Assembly (NCBI GenBank): GCA_049653745.1
Contig: JBASGW010000014.1
Span: 1-64,000 of the forward strand
DNA: 64,000 nt
Source: CANDYO01 sp049653745
GTDB lineage: Bacteria; Pseudomonadota; Alphaproteobacteria; Rickettsiales; CANDYO01
Direction of reading: 5' to 3'
The notes beneath the pieces were generated by a model, which saw nothing but the letters and a program-made list of their open reading frames with translations, was not told where the DNA came from and searched no databases. Position 1 is the first letter of the stretch, and each line of letters begins with the position of its first letter. The translations under genes were made by a program, and so were the position numbers. Positions 52,356 to 60,493 of this stretch are shown here, piece after piece.

Positions 52356-53019
52356 AAATTCTAGCCATTTATTAGTTGTTGATGACGACATCAGAATTAG
52401 GAGCTTATTACAAAAATATTTAATAGAGCAAGGCTATTTTGTATCCATTGCTAAGGATACTAACCAAGCATTAAAAATATTACAAGAAATTGAATGCAAT
52501 TTAATTATCTTAGATGTGATGATGCCTGATGAAACTGGAATAGAATTTGCTAAAAAATTACGTGATGTTCTATCTATTAAGATTCCTATCATTATGCTAA
52601 CAGCCATGGGGCAAGCAGATGACCGCATTAATGGACTTGAGGTTGGAGCTGATGATTATTTAGTAAAGCCTTTTGAACCTAAAGAATTGCTTCTTAGAAT
52701 TAATAATATTTTAAAATATCAATCACATCGCCCTGAAATGTCTTATTTTGGCAGTTTTTCATATAATTTTAAAACTTACTGCTTGCAACAAAATAATGAA
52801 ACAATATTTTTAACCAGTAGTGAAAATTTTCTTCTAAATTTTCTACTAAAAAATATAAATATTGTAATAGGCAGAGAGAAATTGGCGCAAGAACTTAATA
52901 TTAATGAAAGATCTGTAGATGTTCAGATTATTAGACTAAGAAATAAAATTGAAACAAATTCAAGTAGACCTCAATTTTTACAAACCATTAGGAATAAAGG
53001 ATATATTTTTAGAAAATAA
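52342..53019 (+). CDS. PhoB/OmpR-type response regulator
   Basis: A 225-residue two-component regulator. The receiver (1-125) has the acidic pocket DDD at 14-16, phospho-acceptor Asp58 (IILDVMMPDETG) and LVKPFEPKEL. The winged-helix output domain (about 140-222) includes VDVQIIRLRNKIETNS and FLQTIRNKGYIFRK. No histidine kinase is next to it. It overlaps ampG by 14 bases, so it is translated from the same message, and it converges with ctaA (11-base overlap). Confidence 0.93.
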   Translation: MNLHKNSSHLLVVDDDIRIRSLLQKYLIEQGYFVSIAKDTNQALKILQEIECNLIILDVMMPDETGIEFAKKLRDVLSIKIPIIMLTAMGQADDRINGLEVGADDYLVKPFEPKELLLRINNILKYQSHRPEMSYFGSFSYNFKTYCLQQNNETIFLTSSENFLLNFLLKNINIVIGREKLAQELNINERSVDVQIIRLRNKIETNSSRPQFLQTIRNKGYIFRK

Positions 53020-53989
53020 AAGAATTACTTTCTTCTTTTTTTAGAGAAAATACTATACTTATTAACAATAACATAGCAACTCCCTGATGTAACAAAGCAA
53101 ATTTTAAGGGTACTTGCAGCAATAAAGTTAACACTCCTAGAATAAATTGTATTCCAACAATACTAAATAGTAAAATAGCTATTTTACTAGCCTTAGAATA
53201 AATAACATAAGCATAAAAGCTTATGTTAATAAAATTTATTACTCCTAATATTCTATGTAAAAACTGAACCATGGTAATATTCTCAAAGATATTTATATAC
53301 CAAGGCTTCATTAGCCATAATCCTGAAGGTATTAATTCACCATCCATCAACGGAAAAGTATTATAAGTTAATCCCGCATGAAGGCCTGCTACAAAAGCCC
53401 CTGATATTATTTGCAGTAGGAGCAGCCCCAGAGAAAAACAACCATATCTATTCGAGATAAATTTTATATCAGCTATTTTAACAACCAGAAGAATTAAAAG
53501 AATAGAGGCTAAAGATAAATGTAGAGCTAATCTATATTGACTAACATTAGGCTGGTCAATTAAACCACTCTTTACCATTAGCCAACCAACTAAACCTTGC
53601 AACCCTATTAATAAGCCAACAAAGATATAATATCTAGATTCATAAAATGTGATTGTCTTAGATAAAATAAAATATAATAATGGTACCATAAATACTAGCC
53701 CTAATATTCTACCTAACAAGCGATGAAAATATTCAACTAGAAAGATTTCTTTAAATTCATTCAAAGAAATCGAGTAATTAACTTTTTGAAATTCAGGTGA
53801 TTGTTTATACTTAGAAAATTCAATATTCCATGAATCTTCACTCAATGGGGGAATAGTGCCACTAACAGGAGACCATTCAACAATAGATAATCCAGAATGG
53901 CTAAGCCTAGTATATCCCCCAATTATAATCATGGAATATACCAAGAAAATACAAAGCAGTAACCATAGAAATATCGATTTTTGTTTCAT
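53009..53989 (-). CDS. ctaA: Heme A synthase, COX15 type
   Basis: Oxidises heme O to heme A for cytochrome oxidase. Eight membrane helices in 326 residues. Heme-ligating histidines lie in IFLVEYFHRLLGRILGLVF, LALHLSLAS, VQFLHRILGV and FALLHQGVAML. It lacks the cysteine pair of the Bacillus type, as expected for the alphaproteobacterial and mitochondrial (COX15) form. It indicates an aa3-type oxidase elsewhere in the genome. It lies 26 bases downstream of the M23 peptidase gene. Confidence 0.95.
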   Translation of the reverse strand: MKQKSIFLWLLLCIFLVYSMIIIGGYTRLSHSGLSIVEWSPVSGTIPPLSEDSWNIEFSKYKQSPEFQKVNYSISLNEFKEIFLVEYFHRLLGRILGLVFMVPLLYFILSKTITFYESRYYIFVGLLIGLQGLVGWLMVKSGLIDQPNVSQYRLALHLSLASILLILLVVKIADIKFISNRYGCFSLGLLLLQIISGAFVAGLHAGLTYNTFPLMDGELIPSGLWLMKPWYINIFENITMVQFLHRILGVINFINISFYAYVIYSKASKIAILLFSIVGIQFILGVLTLLLQVPLKFALLHQGVAMLLLISIVFSLKKEESNSFIF

Positions 53990-54015
53990 AATTAGAATTC
54001 AAACTATTAGGATAA

Positions 54016-55353
54016 CTAGCTTTCTTTGATATATTTATTTACTTTATTCTTCAAGCGCTTAAATTCTTCCATCGCTTTGCCTGTTAATTTTTCGCTATTT
54101 GATGAAAATTTAAATTTCAAAGGATTAATTTGCTTGCCACGCTCTAGAACTTCATAATGCAAATGTGGACCACTAGTAATCCCAGTAGTTCCTACATAGG
54201 CGATAACTTGACCTTGAGTAACTTTTGAACCAGATCTGATTCCTTTAGCAAAGCGGCTAGCATGGCCATAAACTGTTGAATAGGTTGAATTATGTTTAAT
54301 CCTAATATATTTTCCATAATTACCAAAACGAGTGGCTGATTCCACAACTCCACTGCCAGCAGCTAAAATTGGAGTGCCAACTGGAGCTGCAAAATCAACT
54401 CCCTTATGCATTCTAGTATAGCCTAACACCGGATGATTTCTCATGCCAAATTTAGAAGAAATTCTAGCCGCATTAATTGGTGTGCGTAAAAACTCTTTCT
54501 TTATATTTTCACCTTTCTCATTATAATAACCAATTTGCCCATCTGCTCCTGTAACTTGATAAATAGAAACCTTACGATCATTTAAAGTGAGTGATGAATA
54601 TAAAATATTTCCTGTATGAGATAATTTTCCGTCTTCAGTATAAAATTTTTCGATTACAACTTCTAAAGTATTTCCATTTTTGATATCTCTTTGAAAATCC
54701 ACATCATAACTAAATGCTCTAATCATCGACATAATTGCACTAGAAGGGATAGATAAATCTAACGCCGTTTTAATAAAACTATTTCTAATTGTTCCTTTGT
54801 TATGAGTTATCTGCTGAACTAAAGGAACCGTAAGCTCTTGAGCTATAAATTCATTCATAGAATTTAATGACACTGATATTTTTTTAATATTACTTACATT
54901 AACTATCATGCTATTAAATGCAGCAGACTTATTATTAGCTCTTTTATCAAAATGAATTTCTATTAAAGTACCAATATTTAGTTTTTTGGGATTATATTTG
55001 GTGGCAAAAGCGTTGATAATTGCAGCGGACTCTTTACTACCGATATTTGCTTCTTCTAGGATTGAACTAAGAGTATCACCCTCATTAATAATAAACTCAG
55101 GGTTTAAGCTGTTACTACTTAAAATTTCTTCTTCAATAACCGCATCGTAATTGGCAGAAGCTGCCCCAGCTTTGTTTAATGATAATTCTTCTTGCTGCTC
55201 ATTTAATTGGATATTAGAAATCTCAATATCTTGCACTCTATTATTTAGCCATAATTTATAACTTGCTGCAAAACAACATAAAAAAACTATAGCACCAAAA
55301 ATATACACTGCTAGCAAATTTGATTTTTGTTCTAAATTCTTTTCTTGGTTCAT
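54016..55353 (-). CDS. M23 peptidoglycan endopeptidase
   Basis: A 445-residue membrane-anchored hydrolase (helix at residues 12-30). Residues about 86-135 (FIINEGDTLSSILEEANI) resemble a LysM/OapA-type glycan-binding unit. The LytM domain has the zinc ligands His316 and Asp320 (MHKGVDFAAPVGTPI), His364 (VYGHASRF) and His397/His399 (SGPHLHYEVL). All catalytic residues are present, so it should be an active DD-endopeptidase that cuts cross-links during growth. First gene of a pair with ctaA. Confidence 0.93.
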   Translation of the reverse strand: MNQEKNLEQKSNLLAVYIFGAIVFLCCFAASYKLWLNNRVQDIEISNIQLNEQQEELSLNKAGAASANYDAVIEEEILSSNSLNPEFIINEGDTLSSILEEANIGSKESAAIINAFATKYNPKKLNIGTLIEIHFDKRANNKSAAFNSMIVNVSNIKKISVSLNSMNEFIAQELTVPLVQQITHNKGTIRNSFIKTALDLSIPSSAIMSMIRAFSYDVDFQRDIKNGNTLEVVIEKFYTEDGKLSHTGNILYSSLTLNDRKVSIYQVTGADGQIGYYNEKGENIKKEFLRTPINAARISSKFGMRNHPVLGYTRMHKGVDFAAPVGTPILAAGSGVVESATRFGNYGKYIRIKHNSTYSTVYGHASRFAKGIRSGSKVTQGQVIAYVGTTGITSGPHLHYEVLERGKQINPLKFKFSSNSEKLTGKAMEEFKRLKNKVNKYIKES

Positions 55354-55481
55354 AAATTAAGATAAAATTGCGCTACACTCTAGATAAACAAAGAGTTCTT
55401 AAGATTTTTAACTACTAAACTATTGCATATTTTTTTTAAATGTGCAACCTTTTATCAAGAAAAACGTAATAAAGGTTAATG

Positions 55482-55871
55482 ATGAAAATATTTAATGTTC
55501 TAAGAAACCATAACGAATCCAAAAATGAAGCTTTCATTTTTGTTGAAGATCATTTCTCTATAAGCGCTTTCTTATTTCAATTTCTATGGCTCTTGTATAA
55601 AAGAATTTGGACTCCTGCTGTTATTTTAATTATTATAGAATGCATTCTTATGCTTTTAGATCAAAATAAAATTCTTGATCAAACAATTATTTTCCAACTA
55701 AAACTGGTAACATCGGTTTTCATAGGCATATGCGCAAATGATTGGTATCTAACGCAATTAAAGAAAAATAATTATCAAGTTATAGATGTAATTGTGGCTC
55801 GCAATTTAGAAGAAGCTCAATTAAAATTTTATAGAAAAAATATGCCAATATTAGAGGAAGCTTATGTATGA
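55482..55871 (+). CDS. DUF2628 membrane protein
   Basis: A small membrane protein (about 129 residues) of the DUF2628 type. The soluble N-terminus (FIFVEDHFSISAFLFQFLWLLYKRIW) leads into helices at about residues 45-62 and 75-92, and ends with a conserved-looking IVARNLEEAQLKFYRKN. Two consecutive ATGs are possible; I choose 55482 because AAAGG then sits six bases before it. It overlaps the HIT gene by eight bases. Function unknown. Confidence 0.75.
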   Translation: MKIFNVLRNHNESKNEAFIFVEDHFSISAFLFQFLWLLYKRIWTPAVILIIIECILMLLDQNKILDQTIIFQLKLVTSVFIGICANDWYLTQLKKNNYQVIDVIVARNLEEAQLKFYRKNMPILEEAYV

Positions 55872-56217
55872 TAAAAATAATATCTTTGCAAAAATGATAA
55901 GAGGAGAAGTTGAGGCAGAAAAAATATACGAAGATCAAGATGTTTTTGCAATTAATGACATTCAACCTTTAGCACCAGTTCATATCTTGGTTATACCTAA
56001 AGGAGAATATACTTCTTTTGACGATTTTTCTTCAAAAGCTTCCGTAGAAGAAATTGCTCATTTTTTTAAAATTGTAAACTTAATCTGCAAAAATTTAAAA
56101 TTACAAGATAATGGATATAGAATAGTATCTAATGTTGCACGCCATGGGATGCAAACAGTTTTGCATATGCACTTACATATTCTTGCAGGAGATTACTTAG
56201 GAAAACCAGTAGGATAA
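55864..56217 (+). CDS. HIT-family nucleotide hydrolase (HINT-like)
   Basis: A 117-residue protein of the histidine-triad superfamily. The triad His101-x-His103-x-His105 lies in VLHMHLHILAG, after RIVSNVARHGMQTV, and NIFAKMIRGEVEAEKIYEDQDVFAINDIQP-type sequence opens it. HINT enzymes hydrolyse adenosine phosphoramidates. The start overlaps the DUF2628 gene, so they share a message. Confidence 0.93.
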   Translation: MYDKNNIFAKMIRGEVEAEKIYEDQDVFAINDIQPLAPVHILVIPKGEYTSFDDFSSKASVEEIAHFFKIVNLICKNLKLQDNGYRIVSNVARHGMQTVLHMHLHILAGDYLGKPVG

Positions 56218-56242
56218 AAATAAATAAAAGGAGAAATAAATT

Positions 56243-56434
56243 ATGTGTTTTGGAATATTAAAATATTTTTTCCAAAGTTGTTTTAATAAAGATAACAACT
56301 CGGAAGCAACCGCAGATACGACTACTACAGCTCCAGTAAACCCCTTACAAAGATTGCATGATTTAGGATTAATTGGTGGAAATAATGAATTTGATCATCG
56401 CACTTCGTTTTCTTCTGTAATTATTGATTCTTAA
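56243..56434 (+). CDS. Small unknown protein, 63 aa
   Basis: A 63-codon ORF with a strong ribosome-binding site (AAAGGAG about nine bases before ATG), 25 bases behind the HIT gene and so probably in the same message. It starts with a Cys/Phe-rich amphipathic stretch (CFGILKYFFQSCF), then a Thr-rich linker, and ends with LHDLGLIGGNNEFDHRTSFSSVIIDS. I do not recognise it. Its last four bases overlap the next convergent gene. Confidence 0.6.
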   Translation: MCFGILKYFFQSCFNKDNNSEATADTTTTAPVNPLQRLHDLGLIGGNNEFDHRTSFSSVIIDS

Positions 56435-56721
56435 TGATAAGTTATTTTTAGTTGCCTCAATAAATCAGATTTAGCAGCTAGACAGATAATTGAGTTAAAA
56501 TGAGCATCGGTAATTTTGTCTGTAGCAATTTTATTGTAGTTTAAAATTGCTTTACTGGAATTGATTAGCTTATTTTCTATAGCTATCACCAATAATCCAG
56601 TAATTGTCTTTACTGATATCTGAGACTGAGAAAATAAATTTTCAGCTAAGATTTTTTCTACCATAACTCCATCATCGGAAGTTACCGCATCGTATAAGCT
56701 CATTATTTCACTATGTATCAT
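56431..56721 (-). CDS. Small unknown helical protein, 96 aa
   Basis: A 96-residue ORF, all helical (MSLYDAVTSDDGVMVEKILAE..., TGLLVIAIENKLINSSKAILNY), with spacing that resembles degenerate ankyrin repeats. Start could be 56721 or the ATG at 56703 (MSLYDAV); neither has a clear ribosome-binding site. It converges with the 63-residue gene. Real coding is likely from composition but not proven. Confidence 0.5.
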   Translation of the reverse strand: MIHSEIMSLYDAVTSDDGVMVEKILAENLFSQSQISVKTITGLLVIAIENKLINSSKAILNYNKIATDKITDAHFNSIICLAAKSDLLRQLKITYH

Positions 56722-56898
56722 TTTTATTATTACTATGCATCAATATTTAATTGAATTAGTTTAACATAGGTTAATAAAAATATCAATTTTTAATTAATTT
56801 AAATTAATAATTATATTATGGTTAGCAGAAATTTTATTAACCATTTACTAACAACTTACCTTTATACTCAGTAAATATATTTTTTATAAGAGAGAATA

Positions 56899-59181
56899 AT
56901 GCTATCCACCAATTTAGAACTTACCATAACACGCACTCTTGATAGCGCAAAAAAAGGTAAGCATGAATATGCAACTTTAGAACATTTGCTATTGTCGTTA
57001 ACTGAAGACCCAGACGCCCTAGCCATACTTGAAGCATCTCAGGTTGATGTTCAACTCCTAAAGAAAAAAGTGAATGATTTTTTAAATAATGATTTGCAAG
57101 TTATGCTGCTAAAACCTATTAAAAACTCCAAACCAACAGCAGGTTTTGAAAGAGTTATGAGTAGAGCTAAAATGCATATTCACGACCCATTAGGGAAAAA
57201 AGTTACTGGCGCAGATATTTTACTAGAAATATTTACTGAAAAAGATTCATATGCCGTATTATTTTTAACTGAATTGAATTTTACTAGACAAACCGCCTTA
57301 AAATATATTAACCACCCCCTTGCCAATATAAAGCTTAAGAATCCTTCAATGACAATAAGTAACAAAGATTCTGAGCTTGACAAACTATTAGCCGCAGAAG
57401 AAAGCGACAATCCTCTAGAAAAATACTGCATTAACTTAACTAAGTTAGCCCTAGATAAAAAAATAGACCCCTTAATTGGACGCGATGAAGAGGTTGAGAG
57501 AGCCATAGAAGTATTATGCAGAAGAAGCAAAAACAACCCTCTCTTAGTTGGCGAACCAGGTGTTGGTAAAACTGCAATCGCTGAAGGCCTAGCTCTTTAT
57601 TTAATTACTAAGAGCGCCCCTTTGGCTTTAAAAGCATCAGAAATATACTCACTAGACATGGGCGCGCTAATAGCCGGAACTAAATATCGAGGCGACTTTG
57701 AAGAAAGGTTAAAACAAATTATCAATAAAATTCAAGAACTTCCCTTTGCTATTTTATTTATTGATGAAATCCATATCGTTATCGGCGCTGGATCTAATAA
57801 CACCGGGGCCTTAGATGCCAGTAATTTACTTAAACCAATGCTAGCTAGAGGCACATTGCGCTGCATTGGAGCCACCACCTTTAAAGAATATCAAAATCAT
57901 TTTGAAAAAGACGCCGCACTAGCCAGAAGGTTCCAAAAAATTGTTATTAATGAGCCGACAGAGCAAGTTGCTATTAAAATGCTTCAAGGATTAAAATCTT
58001 TTTATGAAAATCACCATAATGTTGAATATACAGATATGGCTATAGAGGCAGCAGTAGTTTTATCATCACGCTATATTAATGACAGGAGGCTACCAGACAA
58101 GGCAATAGACGTTATTGACGAAGCAGGAGCACACAGCAAATTAAATAGGAAAGACTCTAAACAAAAACTAATTATTACCGAAGATGATATAGATAATATA
58201 ATTGCTAAAATAACTAGGGTTCCCTCTAATATAATTTCTAAAGATGATACCGAAAAAGTTTTAAGCTTGGAAAATATTTTAAAATCTCATATTTTTGGTC
58301 AAGATAAAGCTATTGAAGAATTAGTAGACTCTATTAAACTTGAAAAAGCTGGATTGCGCGATCATAACAAACCTATCGGCTGCTATCTTTTTTATGGACC
58401 TCCTGGGGTTGGCAAAACTAAATTGGCCAAGTGCTTATCTGCAGCATTAAGCATGGAACTTCTACGTTTTGATATGTCTGAATATATGGAATCTCATTCT
58501 ATTTCTAAATTAATTGGATCTCCTCCAGGTTACGTTGGGCATGATCAAGGAGGTTTATTAACAGATGACGTAAGAAAACATCCCTATTCTGTGGTATTGA
58601 TTGATGAAGTAGAAAAAGCTCACCCAGATATTCAGAATATTTTATTACAGGTAATGGATTACGGCACACTAACAGACAGCAATGGTATTAGTGTTAATTT
58701 TTGCAATACTATAATTATTATGACAACCAATGCTGGCGCAAGCTCTCTTAACAAACAAGCTATTGGCTTTAATCAAAATAAACAAACGCATTCTAATGAT
58801 AGAGAAAGTAATGAGAATCTTAATGCTAGCTTTTCTCCAGAATTTCGTAATCGCTTAGATGCTATCATTGAATTCAACCCCTTATCACACGATGTAATAA
58901 TTCAAATAGTGGATGAATATTTACAAAACCTTGCCTTATTACTTAAAGCAAGAAATATAACAATTGAAGTAGAACCTCAGGTAAAGGAATATTTATGTGA
59001 TATTGGCGCTGGCACTTATAGCGGAGCCAGAGAATTAGAAAGAATCATTGATAAAAAAATTAAGCAGGCCTTAGCTGATGAAATTCTTGAAGGACGCATT
59101 AAAAGGGGAGGAGAAATTAATATTAAATTTGACAATATTAAAGGAGAAGTTAAATTTGAATGCTTAGAGATGGCAAGCTAA
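56899..59181 (+). CDS. clpA: ATP-dependent Clp protease ATP-binding subunit ClpA
   Basis: A double-AAA+ unfoldase that feeds ClpP, 760 residues. The N domain covers 1-145, the first Walker A is GEPGVGKTAIAEG and the second GPPGVGKTKLAK. The first AAA+ module is followed directly by the second, without the long middle coiled coil seen in ClpB. The IGF loop that docks on ClpP is present (NKQAIGFNQN). The adaptor gene clpS, normally directly upstream, is not there. GAGAG lies about six bases before the ATG. Confidence 0.96.
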   Translation: MLSTNLELTITRTLDSAKKGKHEYATLEHLLLSLTEDPDALAILEASQVDVQLLKKKVNDFLNNDLQVMLLKPIKNSKPTAGFERVMSRAKMHIHDPLGKKVTGADILLEIFTEKDSYAVLFLTELNFTRQTALKYINHPLANIKLKNPSMTISNKDSELDKLLAAEESDNPLEKYCINLTKLALDKKIDPLIGRDEEVERAIEVLCRRSKNNPLLVGEPGVGKTAIAEGLALYLITKSAPLALKASEIYSLDMGALIAGTKYRGDFEERLKQIINKIQELPFAILFIDEIHIVIGAGSNNTGALDASNLLKPMLARGTLRCIGATTFKEYQNHFEKDAALARRFQKIVINEPTEQVAIKMLQGLKSFYENHHNVEYTDMAIEAAVVLSSRYINDRRLPDKAIDVIDEAGAHSKLNRKDSKQKLIITEDDIDNIIAKITRVPSNIISKDDTEKVLSLENILKSHIFGQDKAIEELVDSIKLEKAGLRDHNKPIGCYLFYGPPGVGKTKLAKCLSAALSMELLRFDMSEYMESHSISKLIGSPPGYVGHDQGGLLTDDVRKHPYSVVLIDEVEKAHPDIQNILLQVMDYGTLTDSNGISVNFCNTIIIMTTNAGASSLNKQAIGFNQNKQTHSNDRESNENLNASFSPEFRNRLDAIIEFNPLSHDVIIQIVDEYLQNLALLLKARNITIEVEPQVKEYLCDIGAGTYSGARELERIIDKKIKQALADEILEGRIKRGGEINIKFDNIKGEVKFECLEMAS

Positions 59182-59185
59182 GCTA

Positions 59186-60259
59186 CTATTTTTCCCTTTT
59201 TCCATATTGAGAATATCTAATCATTTGCGCAGGATTTAAAAACATCCTGCCCTTATTTTTGTCTTTAATGCATTGATTAAAAACAACATGTTCGCAATCA
59301 TTATCAATAGAATCATATTTACAGCCATCAATATATTTACGCTTATAAATTGCCATACCTCCAAAGCAAGAAGATACCGGAACTAAGTCTAAATCAACAG
59401 GATATATTTTCTGCAATTGCGGCATTATCTGCAACCAATATAATCTATTAACGCTCTGCCACGAATTTCTAAAGGCTAAATTTTCATAAATTACCCCCTT
59501 AGAATATTTTCTTCCTTCTTCACAAACCTCAAACCAAGAATCGGATAAATCTGACTTAGAACAAATTTTTTCCCAGGTCTCAGGAGACCAAGGAAATTCA
59601 GAGCTTCTAAAGGAAAAAGTATCGTGCATTATTCCCACATTGCTGGACACTCCATTAGAACATACAGCATCCCATCTATCTATTTTACTAAATGAATCTT
59701 CTATCCCTCTGATATCTATACCATAAGCCATATCCATATCTAAAAATATAAGCATATCAAAATTGTTATATTCTGCATCTTGTAACACATCTAAATAATA
59801 ATTTCTGGCATCTGCCATAAATTTATGACTTGGACGCTTTATATTAAAAAAATCTTTTGAAATAATCTTCACTCTTGAATCCAACTCTTGCCACAAACTT
59901 AAAGCAAGTTTAGTTCCATCTTTAGAGTCATTCTCAAATAAAATAACTCTATAATCTTTAAAAAAACTTCCTATATATCTAATATGCTTAAACATTACAG
60001 GAAAATCTTTAATATTGTCTCTGGTAATACCAGCAATAACCACATTATGTTTTGCCATCTCTTCTTTGCCAACTTTAAGTTTTACTGGATCTAAAACATC
60101 TAAAGCACTAAAAATTTCTAAACTTATTTTATCAAATTCATAAGAATTTACAGCTTCTATGGGGCGCTTTATAGTATCAATACTATAAATAGCAAAAGCT
60201 ATAATAATTAATATTAAACCCACTATTTTTGGTAATGTTATATGCCAAATATATTTCAT
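59186..60259 (-). CDS. CAP59-like glycosyltransferase
   Basis: A 357-residue protein with an N-terminal membrane helix (residues 8-26) and a GT-A-like catalytic domain. VVIAGITRDN (73-82), ILFENDSKDGT (106-116) and the metal-binding DMD at 174-176 (IFLDMDMAYGID) follow the pattern of CAP59-type (GT69) mannosyltransferases known from fungal capsule synthesis. The rest (SSCFGGMAIYKR, DCEHVVFNQ) also fits. Substrate unknown. It lies between clpA and clpB on the opposite strand. Confidence 0.7.
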   Translation of the reverse strand: MKYIWHITLPKIVGLILIIIAFAIYSIDTIKRPIEAVNSYEFDKISLEIFSALDVLDPVKLKVGKEEMAKHNVVIAGITRDNIKDFPVMFKHIRYIGSFFKDYRVILFENDSKDGTKLALSLWQELDSRVKIISKDFFNIKRPSHKFMADARNYYLDVLQDAEYNNFDMLIFLDMDMAYGIDIRGIEDSFSKIDRWDAVCSNGVSSNVGIMHDTFSFRSSEFPWSPETWEKICSKSDLSDSWFEVCEEGRKYSKGVIYENLAFRNSWQSVNRLYWLQIMPQLQKIYPVDLDLVPVSSCFGGMAIYKRKYIDGCKYDSIDNDCEHVVFNQCIKDKNKGRMFLNPAQMIRYSQYGKREK

Positions 60260-60434
60260 AAATATTCGCTAACTAAATTTAGATAATTTGATTTTAATTT
60301 ATATAATATTGCTCTACTCTTATATAAATATCAAACTAAAAGGGATCTCAATAGTGAAAAGCACTCACCCCTCTTTTATTGCAGTGGCTACACATTGTTT
60401 TTAATAAACTAGCAACTAAATAAAAGAACATAGG

Positions 60435-60464
60435 GTTGAATATGTTTCAAAATACTCCCATATG
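60435..60464 (+). promoter_or_regulatory. Heat-shock-type promoter of clpB
   Basis: GTTGAA (60435-60440) is followed, 18 bases after GTTG, by CCCATATG (60457-60464), close to the RpoH pattern and with the same spacing as the groESL promoter. The start would be near 60470, just before GAAGGAG and the clpB ATG at 60494. Confidence 0.55.
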
Positions 60465-60493
60465 TATTGCACATATATTGAAGGAGAATAATT

